In this document: positions 34,306 to 46,023 of the stretch, in pieces
Numbering within the stretch: the stretch's first letter is position 1
Layout: every line of letters starts with the position of its first letter
Translations under genes and position numbers: made by a program
Source of the DNA: Serpula lacrymans var. lacrymans S7.9
Taxonomy: Eukaryota > Basidiomycota > Agaricomycetes > Boletales > Serpulaceae
DNA: 64,000 bases
Direction: 5' to 3'
Assembly (NCBI RefSeq): GCF_000218685.1
Contig: NW_006763304.1
Location: 739,269-803,268 of the forward strand
The notes under the pieces: model-generated
The model's database searches: none
The model's input: the letters and a program-made list of their open reading frames with translations, nothing else
Told to the model about the DNA's origin: nothing

Positions 34306-36052
34306 TCATTGAACCCCACCCCCTGAGGAGGAGGTTGGAAGCTGAAGTGCCTGGATGGCGGTAGGTCTTGTTGAATCCAAGGTATGACGCCGTAAGACCG
34401 CAGAGGCCTCTAACACGGGCGCTGGTATCGTTACAGCTGGCACTGATGAAGAAGCACACCACCCCATGGTGAGAACATTTTGATCTAATGTTTGCTCTGT
34501 AGCTCCTTTGCTCTGAGAGACTGAGAAGGATCCACCATTCACATCGCGCACCCGACTACTCCATAGCTCCCTAGCAGATAAAGATGGCATGGAAGGTAGA
34601 GACAGCGGCCGAAAACGCGACGATTGTGCGGTGGACGCCATCATTTGGCTGGACGATGCAGGAGGCATGAAACGAAGAGAGCCTCCAAACGTTTCAGGGT
34701 TGACACGGTTGCGCAAGGCATGGTGGGTAGGGAGAGATGTTTTTCTTCAAAGTCAGTTAATCAGATCTGTTGTGAGTACAAGATATGGCAGCGTGCCACA
34801 AACCTGGCGGTCAATACGTTTGTACCCGGCGAACGGATGCTTATAGGTTGTATGATGAAAAGCCAGACGCGACGATAATCTTGTCTAGCTTCCTTCGTAA
34901 ACCCAAAGAACGCAAAGAACACAAGGGCATTGAACAAGGGGGACCACCGGTTAATCTCCATGCTATACACACTCACGGCGTCATTTGCCCAAAGGGATGC
35001 AGGAGTTTCTTGTCCCTCAGAAAAGCCAGTATGTTCAATATCCCAATTATAGGGCTGATAAGGAGGGAGGACATTGACAAAAAATTCCAGCATTCCATAT
35101 GGCAGGGTGCATACGATGCCAATACCAGTAAGGGTTAGAAGGCGCCAGTAATGGCCGAATTGCAAGGCTTGATTACTTGACATAATTTCTCTTCTATATG
35201 CTTTGCGTTTGATTGTAGCGTAGATGGTGAGGCCTATAATCAACTATCAGTACTTTGCAATATCTATAGCGCCTCAAGGATGCAAACCAGCATAGATGGC
35301 AGTCACTAGCGCAAAGACGGCAGGCCACATGACAAAGATTGGTATACTTGGTGCTGTTATATTTACGGCTGGAAAGCATCCTACATCTTCAAAGATCTCG
35401 AAATCGCAGAATTCAACGATGTACTCTTCCGTCCCAGCGAAACATAAGTAGCGGAAGGTAAAATACAGTATGAATATTGAACATACGCAATGATAAAATC
35501 AGTATGGGAAGGCCAATGCCAATACATAGATCCACGATCAGGTCACGTCGAGCCTACAGGATTATTGTGAGCTTTAGTCATCGAGATGATCTATTATCGT
35601 TACCTCACGGACACTCTGATTCACAGCCTTCATCGTGATAATGCGATACAAGCGGCGGATAATGCACAGTAAAGCCACTTCGTTGCCCCAGCCTGCGGCC
35701 ATGATGACGCGGGATGCTATCATGATAGTGAGAATCGGAAAGGATATTCAGTGCTAATACGTAAAAGAGTCCTACCACTCACATATATCACACCAAACTG
35801 GTGACCAGTTTACATAGTTACGATTCCATATAATTGAGTTCACGGCAGTGGTAAGACAAACTATGCTGGTCCACACTATGTACATGCACGTCCCAGCATT
35901 CCTCGCTGCGGATAAGATCAGAACCAAAAAATATGAATAGCGTTACAACACGAACCTCGTAGATGCATTGGCAACAAGATACTGACCAGGACGAATCCAA
36001 TAAAACCGAACACGCTAAACGCATAGTTTGAGGCTAGGCTTGGAACCGTCAT
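34306..36052 (-). CDS. STE3: STE3-type pheromone receptor (seven-transmembrane GPCR)
   Basis: Fungal mating GPCR that binds lipopeptide pheromone at the plasma membrane and signals through a heterotrimeric G protein. Exons on the minus strand include 36052-35956, 35905-35783, 35716-35604, one starting near 35555, others around 35490-35280 and 35240-34780, and a tail exon from about 34750 to 34306. Family blocks seen: SVFGFIGFVLVSILLPMHLR (TM1), AGTCMYIVWTSIVCLTTAVN, WNRNYVNWSPVWCDISSRV, ALLCIIRRLYRII, EIFEDVGCFPAVNITAPSIP (extracellular loop), FVMWPAVFALVTAIYA and FNALVFFAFFGFTKEARQDY. The C-terminal tail is Ser/Pro-rich, as is usual for desensitisation. No pheromone precursor (short ORF ending in a CaaX box) was found in the flanks, so this may be a mating-type B receptor or a non-mating-type STE3-like receptor. 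Confidence 0.88.
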
Positions 36053-37027
36053 GGGGGCTCTGGAGTGAAAACCAAAGGAATAGATCAGATCCTACTCTTT
36101 ATATTATTCCTACCATCTCAAGACCCTACACACGTGCAAGGGATAAACCCTGGTACCATGGCATTAGGTCGTGAGTGGAACAATCTCGAGATAAGGCCAC
36201 ATCATAGTACACGGGTTGTTGATTGATATATATTCAAAGGCTGTGAGTATGCCTTTAAATAAAATCAGATGCAATAGGAACGTCGAACTTCTAGCAATAT
36301 TGCAACACAAGTTGTCAGTATCTGGACATCTCTACCATGAGCACCCGCTACGTGGAGACATAATTCATGATTGCAATGCAACTCACTCGATTCAAACTTT
36401 TGGATACTTCAGAAAGGACTATACGCCAGTGGGAAATCAATGGAGCAAAGTTCTGCTATTTTGGTATGCAGTGTTAAGCCCTATTGATCAGACAATGTAT
36501 GGAGAGATAACTGATTGCTGTACATGTCTCCAACTGTGAGCTACAAAAGTAGCACTGTGCGATTACCTGGAAAAGGTCCACATGGCCAGCGACGTCGCGA
36601 CAGAGCTAAAACTTCAATGTTCACCTTGGAGGATTATTGAGGTTACTGTCCTACTGCTGCCCCACGGTCGTGGTTGCCTAACAGTTTATTGGGGGGTGGT
36701 TTATTCGAACAATTTGATACGAGTGGACATTAGTTCTGCATCTATCAGATATGATGATCAATTGCAGCAATAGATCAAAATATTCGAAACCACGCCAGCG
36801 TCCCTGTGTCATCATGATCGCCATCGTCAATATGGCCATCGTGTGTCATGAAAGAGTTGAGGATAGGTTACGGCTGGGGCGTGTTTGGCAGCCTGTAACC
36901 ATGCTTCATAGCTCTCCTCACCAGTGCATGCCATATAAACTACACTGTTTTCGCCCCACGACAGAGGTATCGAGTTCAACGTTCAAGTTCCAATTTACAA
37001 GCCGTTTTCTGTACTCGACACAGTGAG
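36053..37027. other. Intergenic region between pheromone receptor and NACHT-ankyrin gene
   Basis: Divergent upstream region of about 1 kb. Frames of 63-107 codons occur but have no family features. I looked for small ORFs ending in Cys-aliphatic-aliphatic-X and found none convincing. Confidence 0.4.
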
Positions 37028-40000
37028 ATGAGTGTTTCGGGGTCCTCGCTCTCGGATGTCCGCGATATTGACGTCGGGGCCATGATGGCACAATCTCATT
37101 CTGTCGACGCTCGCCATAGTAAATTCAACGAAGTCCACAGCAATGGCTATCAAGTCGACAATGAGATCCATGGCCCTCAAACAAATCACACAACGATCAA
37201 CCACTATACTCAAGATATTCAACATACCGGTGCGATATATCTTCTTCGGTTATCTGAATGTAGTCTAATATACCTCTTTCGATACTTCAGCTAAAGAACG
37301 TCTGGAATTCGCAGACTGGTTATCTCCTCTGAATTTTCGTCAAACACAGAACGAAGTCCGTGGGACTTGGCGAGAGGGAACGGGAGGATGGGTGCTGGAG
37401 GATGAGAAATTTAAACAGTGGCTAAGAGGTGACGTGCAAAAGCTTTGGTGTCCTGGGATTCGTAAGTGCACCGTTGCAATCACAATCAGTGTGGTCCTTT
37501 CACTAATATGCCGAGTCATCTAGCTGGTGCAGGGAAGACTGTTCTCGCGTAAGTCTGGTAGCGAGTAATTCGAATCTATCCTGATCAGCTATCACCCATT
37601 TTTACTAGGTCTTACATTATTAACCATCTTGAGAAGTACAAAAAGGAAGATGTGGCTGTGGTCTACGCTTATTGCAGATATAAGGACCGTTCAAGACAAA
37701 CTGTTTGTAACCTCATTGCAAGCCTACTGAAACAGCTTGTACAAGATTTCCCCCTTACTTTCGACCGTATCAAAGATGAATTCAAACGTCATCGAGAACA
37801 AGACTTCCATCCAACTCTATCCGAGGTTCGCGATACATTAATCAAAGAAATCAAACAGTACTCCCAGGTTTTCATCGTTGTAGACGCTTTAGACGAAGTT
37901 TCCGAGGACGACGATACTCGTTCAGAGATGATGCATTGTCTGCAATCTCTGGGGGGTAGCTTATTGGTGACTTCCCGTGACATGTCATCTATCAAGGAAG
38001 CCTTTCATGAAGCTCTTCGCATGGATATCCGTGCGCATGAAGACGATGTACGCAACTATATCACAGACCGTATTCGTTTATGGACACGATTGAACGGGCT
38101 GTTGAGCGGCGCCTTCAGAGAAGAAGTCCTTGAGTTGTTGGTAACAGAGGGTCAAGGCATGTGAGTACTCAATCGAATTATACTTATTTTTGCAAACACC
38201 AGATTTCAACATATCATTCAAGGTTTCTGCTGTCTCGTCTGCATGTGGATTCACTGGCACACAAAGTTACTCGTAATGAAGTTCGACTAGCTCTTAAGAA
38301 TCTCCTTAAGGAGGTGGCGAGTGCTTACGACGAAACGATGAAACGCATAGCTGAAGGCCGACATAAAGAACTAGCTAGGGAAGCCATCACATGGATTGTT
38401 TTCGCCTCCAGACCGCTTCTTTTCGCGGAGCTCCAGGAAGCTCTAGCCTTTTCAACTGGTTTGCGTCAGATCAGTGCTGATGACCTGGTGGATAAAGCGA
38501 CGGTAATGGACGCCCCCAAGTGCAAATCACTAATATATGCCTCGCCGCTCTCTCTATCCTTTCGCCGAAAGATGTACATCCTGTAGATGTTTCCCAAAGT
38601 CAAGGCTTCATCGTTTACGCTCGACAAAATTGGGGCCATCATGCGCGCGGGCGTATCGAGGAGACTACTCCGATGATGATCCGCGACTTTTTAAATTGCG
38701 ATGCGAATGTTCAGAATGCCCTGAAACCCATAGGTGGTCCGGATTCCCGTTATTTTGACGGGGGTTCAGCATTGCATTTGTGTGCCTACTTCGGTTTTTA
38801 TCAAACTATTGACTACTTGTTGGGGAACGACGTTGCTGTTGATAGGAGAGACAACAAGGGTAGAACACTACTATACATTGCAGCAGGGAAAGGGTATGCC
38901 ACAGTGGTGAAGCTCTTGCTTGATCGAGGCCACGATGTCAATTCAAGGGGAAATGATGCTCAAGATGACACACCGCTTGGTACCTCAGCGATGAATGGGA
39001 GAACAGAGGTTGTTCGAGTGCTACTTGCAATGTGTGACGTATGTACCAACCCGAAGAATGTGCATGGTTGGACGCCACTCTCGCTAGCAGCCTACCAGGG
39101 GCATGTGGAGATTGTCAAGTTGTTATTAGCAAAGAACGACGTGGATGTGGACGCAAAGAACAACGAAGGTGTGACCCCGCTCTCAGTGGCGGCTGCCCGA
39201 GGACATGTGGAGGTTATCAAACTATTGTTAGCAAGGAACGACGTGGATGTGGACGCAAAAAACAATGAAGGTGTGACGCCGCTCTCGATGGCGGTTCACC
39301 AAGGACATGTAGAGGTCGTTAAGCTACTGTTGGCCGTTGATGGCGTGGATGTAGACTCAAAGAGCAACATTGACTTGACACCGTTCTTGATAGCAGCTAA
39401 CAATGGGCGTATGGAGGTCGTCAAGCTGCTGTTGGCAAGGAACGAAGTCAATGTGGAATCAAAGAACAGTTATGGTTCGACGGCGCTCTCGATGGCAGCT
39501 TATCAGGGGCATGTGGATATTGCCAAGCTGCTGTTGGAGATGAACAAAATGAATGTGGAATCAAAGAACACTATGGGTTCGACACCGCTCTTGCTAGCAG
39601 CTATGAAGGGGCATGTGGAGATAGTCAAACTGCTATTGGCGAGGGATGAAGTTGATGTGAACTCACAGGACAAGATGGGTTTGACACCGCTGTTGCTGGC
39701 AACTATGTGGGGGCATGTAGAGATCATCAAACTGCTGTTGACGCGGGACGATGCTGACGTGAACGCAGAGAACAATGATGGTTGCACGCCGCTCTTGCTA
39801 GGAGCTATGGAGGGGCATGTAGAAATTGTCAAACTGCTGTTGACGCGGGATGATGCCGACGTGAACGCAAAGAACAACGACGGTTACACGCCGCTCTCGA
39901 TGGCAGCTTTACAGGGACATGTGGATATTGTCAAACTGCTGTTGGAAAGGAGCAACGTGGATGTGGCCTCTGAAGATGATAATCGTTGTCCGCCAATCTT

Positions 40001-41566
40001 TACAGCAATTTACAAGGGCAACTTGGAGATTGTGAAGCTGCTGTTGGCGAGAGATGAAGTTGATGTGAACTCTCAGGATAGTGAGTTTTGGACGCCGCTC
40101 ACGCAAGCAGCGAAGGGGGGGCATGTAGAGATTGTACAGCTGCTGTTGGCAAGGGATGAAATTGATTTGAACTCGAAGGACAATCACGGTCGGACGCCAT
40201 TCTGGTATGCCGCTCAGGAGGGGTGGGTGGAAGTTGTTAGGCTACTGCTGGCCAATGATGGCGTGGATATCGACTCGCAGGACCAAGAAGGTTGGACACC
40301 ACTTTCACGTGCAGTGCACCAAGGAAAAGCCGAAGTCGTTGAGCTTCTGTTAGCAAGGCAGGAGGTTGATGTTAACTTGCGCAAGGACTGTGGTTACACA
40401 CCTACCGCCAGTCCCGGGGAAGCGCAGCTGCCACTCTCCGAGACATGCATGCCACTGGCTTTCTCCTTCCGCGCTCCTTACCGCAAAGAATTGGCCCGGT
40501 TGCTTGTCATAAGGACATCAAGAAACTTCAACATCAACTGGAAAGATCAGAGTGGTTTTACACCCCTATGGCTAGCGACCTGGAATTGTGATGAAAAGAC
40601 GGTGGAACTTTTGTTGGCTTACGATGGTGTCGACGTGAACACGATCCTAACGGAGAATGGCCTGAGTATACCGCCACTGTGGACTGCAGCATATCGTGCT
40701 TTTGGGAAAAACGAGGGACTGGGTATTGGTTCTTTCATTTATCATGGTCCCAGTGTGGATCATGATGACAATGCTAGCGGGAAGAGGTGAGTGTCGATAA
40801 CGTTCTGTTAATAATGATTCAATTTGATAACAGCTATCGCACTAGTGACCTCGGGATCGACAAAGACTCCGGCTCAGAATTAGGGAAGGAGGCAATATTG
40901 AGGTTACTGCTTGCAAGGGGTGATGTTGACGTGAACTGGAAAAATCAGCACGGGGAAACCCTTCTTTCAATAGCAGCCACTCACGGAAGCCAATCTCTCG
41001 TACGCCAGCTACTCTCCAGACAAGACATCGACGCATACTTGCAAGATGATAACGGAGACTCGCCGCTGCACCGTGCAGTACGCTCCGCCGGGCAACCGGA
41101 GGTGGCCGCCTTACTTGTGGCCTGGGACGGCGTGGCGCTCAACTTGAAGAACGGTCTGGGTCAAACGCCCCTTCATTGCGCCATCGCGCCACAGGACGGT
41201 GATGAACAGAAATGGAGAGAGGGCTGTACGACGCGGGAGGCGATGGTGGCGCTTCTCCTTGCTGAAGACGGTATTCGCCTGGATTTGGAGGACGACGGTG
41301 GATCGACGCCTTTGATGCTTGCACGCTCTAGGGAAGATATAGGCATGGTGAGATTGCCTGAACAACGTCTCATGGACGCCAGCCAGGAGAAAGGAGCGGC
41401 TCTGGCAGAAGGTGCGGAACGGGACGACGTCAGCCCGCCACACGACATCTCGCTCCTCGATAAAAAATCAGAAACTCATCACACCACCCCGGACGTCAAG
41501 CCACCCCATCCGCCATGGACCACCGCAGTGCTGTACGAATGTTGGCAGTCGAGGCAAGCGGCCTAG
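37028..41566 (+). CDS. NACHT-ankyrin repeat protein (fungal NLR-like STAND NTPase), possibly frameshifted
   Basis: STAND proteins of this type act in fungal non-self recognition and regulated cell death, or as signalling switches. Exons: 37028-37229, 37291-37461, 37524-37548, 37609-38160, 38223 to about 38510, then the ankyrin part from about 38520 to 40786 and 40834-41566. The short N-terminal region is polar and ends in NHTTINHYTQ. A conserved pre-NACHT segment (WLSPLNFRQTQNE) precedes Walker A (PGAGKT, split by an intron) and Walker B (VFIVVDALDEVSED). After the NACHT, VFASRPLLFAELQEALAFS marks the helical/winged-helix region. About 20 ankyrin repeats of roughly 34 residues follow, many near-identical. 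Around 38500-38530 the frame changes and the usual HYTTQEYF-type part seems missing; a weak 47-bp intron could bridge it, but a lesion is as likely. No C-terminal domain seen after the ankyrins. Confidence 0.75.
38760..40780 (+). repeat. Tandem ankyrin-coding repeat array (unit about 102 bp)
   Basis: The DNA shows a strong periodicity of about 102 bp. Neighbouring units, such as 39121-39180 and 39225-39282, or 39735-39800 and 39837-39902, differ by only a few bases, well beyond what the ankyrin consensus needs. Blocks like GHVEIVKLLLARDEVDVNSQ recur. This points to recent unit duplication or gene conversion, as described for repeat domains of fungal NLRs. Confidence 0.85.
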
Positions 41567-43264
41567 TACCTGTCTTTGCGCGACTGAAATGGCTGACTTT
41601 CTGTATCACGATGATGTCTAGATCGTTCTGGCTGAGATGTCCTCTGCTATTCGCCCTTCTCTCGCCGATCGCGGCTGTCGCGTCGTTCTCGCAGTTTTTC
41701 TTTTTCTTTGCCGTTTCATGCTGCTGCTTATTGTTTATCTTGGTCTGGGTTGTGGGCCGCGTGTCGCGGAGAGGCCCGGGTGCGTAGTGTCTGACAGTCT
41801 GGCTTGGTACATGATCATTCGCAGTTGAGGGGCTAATTCATCACGTACTCGTGTGTATAGATGAGACGGATATATCCATTATTTATGGAAGGACCATATT
41901 AATGCGACTCCGTTAATTCATACTATTGACTATTTCACTTTGACTTTTTTAAAAAAAAAAAAATTGGTCTGATTCTTCACCCCGCACGTCGTCATCACCA
42001 GTACTTGATGCCAGCCTTCTCCTCAATGCATAACGGACCTAAAAAAAAAAAAACTCACTCCAGACGCATCGTCGATTCTTCATTCCCCGCAAGTTGGCAA
42101 CACGTCCACGTTTCGACTTTGGGGGTGGGGGGGAGGTGGGTGACGCGACGCGACACTCGAAGCTCCCCCCCCATCGTACGAGTGAGATCGGTATCCGATA
42201 GCTGACGTCCAACGAAAAAAAAAAAGAGGAAGAGAACCGCTTTTCACCGCTCTGCTCCCGTGTCCCGTGTCTCATACCGTACCCAAGTGCCCAAGTACCC
42301 AAGTGCCCAGAAATCAAAGAAAGAAAAATAAAAGGAAAAAAGAAAGTGTTCAATAGCGTGACACCAACATGTTCACATCCCAACTTGAAAAGCCTCGAAA
42401 CAGATGAAAAAGACTCGAGATAATCAAAGAGGTTTTGCTTTTGCTTTTTTTCCTGTGTTTTTTCCTTAAATGCACATGAGAAAATCAAAACTCGTTAAAA
42501 AATAGAGGAACAGACGTAAGACGCAAGACGTAAGCGTACGACGACGACCCACTAGCTATAGTACTTTAGGCACAGACAAGAAACAGAGTAAAGGAACAGA
42601 GTAAAGGAACAGAAAGAAAGAGAGAAGAGAAAGGGGGAGAGTACATATGATCACAACCATCCACCACCGCTACCACCGCTATCAACCACATCACACCGAA
42701 ACAGGTTCTGTAAACTCCATATGTAACAAACACAAAGGGATGAGCGTGACGGGGGACGCTAAAAAGACTCGTTCGTGCAGCCACACCGTATCTTTCAAAA
42801 GAAAAAGCTTGCGTTGGAGAGAGTAAACAAAGAGGAGGCAAGGGAAGAAGAGAGGGAAAGGTGCCATTGGGTGCGTATTAAAAGGGATATACGTATATCC
42901 AGTGAATAGCGAACGGTGAAACAGACGGGACTTGAGCGTGATGAGAGGGACCGAGACGAGTGGAAAGATGGGGGAATTGGGCAAGATGGGAAGTGGAGAT
43001 GGGAAGAGACGGATGAGGGAGAGACGGATGAGGGACGTTTAACCAGGAAGAGCATTGTAGGCGCCAACAGATAGGGAGAGGGAGGAAGACACTGATCGGA
43101 CGTTCGCATCGGGGGTCGTGATATCGGTGTCGTGAAAGTGAAAGAAGTGTGCGTAGAGCGAGGCAATGAGACAAAACGCCAAAGACGAGTTGCTCGACAC
43201 CATCGAGATGCCGCCCCCTCCCCTTCTTCCACAACCAAAACCACGGGGAAATCCCACACCCCCT
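41567..43264. other. Intergenic region with homopolymer runs
   Basis: Contains poly-A runs (near 41951 and 42041), a G-rich tract near 42121 and purine-rich sequence at 42560-43060. Overlapping frames on both strands are low-complexity and not called. The sequence just below 43265 is probably the 3' flank of the FHA-RING gene. Its higher GC content marks a compositional change from the region to the left. Confidence 0.4.
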
Positions 43265-45140
43265 TCACCGCTTCCTCTTCCCATTAACAACTCCCTCCCC
43301 CTCCCTCCCCTCCACATCCATCCCCTCCTCATGACTCCCCCCTCCACTCCCCTCTCCCTCCGACATATCAGGCGCGGTAGGCAGCCCAAAGCCGGCGCCG
43401 CGGGTGACGTACGCCGGCGAGAGGCTCCCGTCGTTCTCCACCTCGTTATCGTTATCGCCATCAACGTCAACATCGGCGTCAGCGCCAGCGTGGGCGTACA
43501 AAAGGCGGTCATCGTCCAACATCTCCTCGTCGAAATCTCCCGGCTCTGAGATGTCGACGACGGGGCCCATGAGGGTCTGGTCTGTGCGGAGGGCGATGGC
43601 GCGTGGGCGACGCGAGGCGGTTCGGCCCACCCCACTGGTGACGGCGTCCGTCTCGACCTCGGTCTCTGCGCCCGCCTCGCGATCGCGATCTCGGGCACTG
43701 CTGCTCGTGGTGGGCGGCACGGCTAGGTGTTTTGCGGTGCGCGAGGAGGTGGGCAGTGCCGGTGGTTGATGCATCTGCGATGGCTGCGATGGCGACTGCG
43801 ACTGCATCGCGACGCTGGCCAACGCCGAACTCCTCAGCTGCTCCTCGCTCTCGTCCTCGTCGTCGTCATCTTGGTCCTGATCGTCGAGATCGGCCTCGAC
43901 CTCGACGTCCTCTTCTAGGTTGGCGTAGGTGCGGCAGAGGGGGCAGGAAAAGGCGGATTCGTGGGCGTCGAGGAGGGGGCGGATGCATTTGTAGTGAAAG
44001 GCGTGAGAGCAGGGGGCGATGAAGAGGGCTTGACGGATGGTGACTGAGAAGAGACCTGAGACGTTGACGGTGAGAGAGGGAGAGAGGAGAGAAGGCGGAG
44101 ACTCACATATACAGCAATCTGGGATGTTCGTCTTTGGGGCGCGTTTCTTTCCTGAAGGGACATGGCCGGAAGCGAGGCCTGCTGCTAGGGATTTGAGCTG
44201 GGATATGGCGTTTGTGCTGTTGGATGGAGATGAGATGGGGGAGGGATAAGGGAAAGAAGGGGACGTACTTGAAGGCATTAGCAGCGGCCTGCCACTCCCT
44301 GCCTACCTCTATGCGAATTTTGACGGACTTGTAGATGTCCTCTGTGCCGCCCTGGTAATCGACGCCGAGCTGGAGGATATCGCCATCCTTGAGCTGGTGT
44401 GGCTTTGACTCTGTGCCTGCGGGGGAGAGCCTGAGGTGGTTGAGGAAGGTGCCCGAGGAGGACTTTGTGTCTTTGATGTAAAACTTTGCGGAGTCGACCC
44501 AGATCTCAGCGTGGGAGCGGGAGACGACTTTTGATTTGAAGGCGAGCTTGTTTGAGCTGAGGGCGTTTGCGGCTGCGAGGCCGATGCCTGAGCGGTCAGT
44601 GAAGCGACCGATGCGGAGGGGAGGGTCGCCGTGTTTGAGATCGCGGGAGATGGCGTCGAAGCGGAGAGTGCGGCGAGAGTCGAGGTGGGGGACGAGGCGG
44701 ATGCGGAGGGAGGCTGGTGGGGAGGAGGAGGATGCGGAGGAGGGGCCGCGAGCGAGGGTGGGGACGGGGAGGGTCATCGAGTTTGTGGTGAGAGGAGGAG
44801 GAGAGGCGGTTGTTTGAGGGAGTGCACCTGCTGAGCGTCTGCGTCTGAGGATGTGGGAAATGGTGAGAGAGGTGCCGGATGGAGGAGGAGGGCCGGAGTG
44901 GGGGCTGTGTGAGACGAAAGCAGATGGGATGGTGATGGCACCGGGAGCGAAGGAACGTCTGCGTGTGTTGGGAGCGGGGGAGGGGGGAGTGGGGGAGAGG
45001 GGCGCTGGCGGGGACGGGGACGGGGACGGGTCTCGAGCAGGAGCAGACGTCGATGTCCCCCGAGGTCGTCCACGCAGAAACGAGCCTAATATGGTCGACC
45101 GCAGAAGTGGCAACTCGTCGCTATTCGTCTGCGCTTCCAT
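43265..45140 (-). CDS. dma1: FHA-RING E3 ubiquitin ligase, Dma1/CHFR-like
   Basis: Dma-type ligases read phosphothreonine through an FHA domain and ubiquitinate partners in mitotic checkpoint and septin/cytokinesis control. Exons on the minus strand: 45140-44269, 44216-44107, 44055-43265; 590 residues. The start is the first in-frame ATG (MEAQTNSDELPLL). A Pro/Ser-rich N-terminal region is followed by the FHA domain: PLRIGRFTDRSG, KVVSRSHAEIW, KSSSGTFLNHLRLS and LKDGDILQLGVDY. The RING-H2 follows: DCCICLFS, APCSHAFHYKCI and FSCPLCRTYANLEEDVE, with C-x2-C, C-x-H-x2-H-x2-C and C-x2-C. An acidic, Gly-rich C-terminal tail of some 250 residues is unusual in length. FHA before RING and the RING sequence fit Dma1 best. 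Confidence 0.9.
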
Positions 45141-45334
45141 CCCTCGCTCTAAGCCGGTGCGTCGTGCTTTGCTCGTCGTCGTCGCTGCGTGTGCGTCGTC
45201 GTCGTCGCTGTCGCTGGGATGGAGAGAAAGCAAGGAGGGATGAGGCGGTAGTCGTATTTTTCAGTGCTGATGCGAGGCTGGGCGCTCGCTCAGCCACATC
45301 CAAATTGGGAAAACACGCCACCTTCACCGCCATC
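45141..45334. promoter_or_regulatory. Divergent promoter of the Dma1-like gene and hydrolase copy 1
   Basis: 194 bp between the two start codons, so a shared promoter region. It includes a simple (CGT)n-like stretch near 45190-45210. No TATA box recognised. Confidence 0.4.
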
Positions 45335-45645
45335 ATGTCTCTCTCCTCCTGGGGTGAGCCCTCCGCACACAAGCACGCCCTCCTCATACACGGCCTCTCC
45401 TCAGCCTCACAGACCTGGCACAGCGTCGCAATCTCGCTCGCAGAACAAGGTCTGTCCCGCCTCGGTGCGGCCGCCGTCCTGGAGGGCGTCCTACCATGCG
45501 GCGGGGTCACCGCCGGAGGTCTTCTCGGACACGGCGGTGCCGGCCGCTCCTCCGACTACTCCCTCTCCGCTCTCGCCGACGCACTCCGGCCCCTCTTCGC
45601 CTCTGCCCGCTTCGACCTCGTCATAGGCCACTCCCTCGGCGGCCT
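45335..45645 (+). CDS. Alpha/beta hydrolase, copy 1, 5' part only (runs into gap)
   Basis: Starts MSLSSWGEPSAHKHALLIHG and continues with SSASQTWHSVA, then a probable intron (about 45450-45479) and a second exon reading VTAGGLLGHGGAGRSSDY and VIGHSLGG, the nucleophile elbow G-x-S-x-G. It closely matches the intact gene at 63071-63945 on the other strand. The frame enters 378 Ns at 45646. The rest of the gene would need about 600 bp and is not found on the right side of the gap, so either the gap is longer than drawn or the copy is truncated. The lid/catalytic region changes PDLPGHG of the intact copy to GGLLGHG. Confidence 0.7.
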
Positions 45646-46023
45646 NNNNNNNNNNNNNNNNNNNNNNNNNNNNNNNNNNNNNNNNNNNNNNNNNNNNNNN
45701 NNNNNNNNNNNNNNNNNNNNNNNNNNNNNNNNNNNNNNNNNNNNNNNNNNNNNNNNNNNNNNNNNNNNNNNNNNNNNNNNNNNNNNNNNNNNNNNNNNNN
45801 NNNNNNNNNNNNNNNNNNNNNNNNNNNNNNNNNNNNNNNNNNNNNNNNNNNNNNNNNNNNNNNNNNNNNNNNNNNNNNNNNNNNNNNNNNNNNNNNNNNN
45901 NNNNNNNNNNNNNNNNNNNNNNNNNNNNNNNNNNNNNNNNNNNNNNNNNNNNNNNNNNNNNNNNNNNNNNNNNNNNNNNNNNNNNNNNNNNNNNNNNNNN
46001 NNNNNNNNNNNNNNNNNNNNNNN
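45646..46023. other. Assembly gap (378 N)
   Basis: Run of Ns. Any frame that crosses it is an artefact. High GC on both sides may explain the failure to assemble. Confidence 1.

Noticed and set aside
36216..36539. Small ORF ending in Cys-Leu-Gln-Leu, considered as a pheromone precursor
   Set aside because: Too long, no charged maturation site, and the end is not a typical fungal CaaX box.
39503..40187. Minus-strand frames opposite the ankyrin repeats
   Set aside because: Periodic shadows of the repeat units on the other strand.
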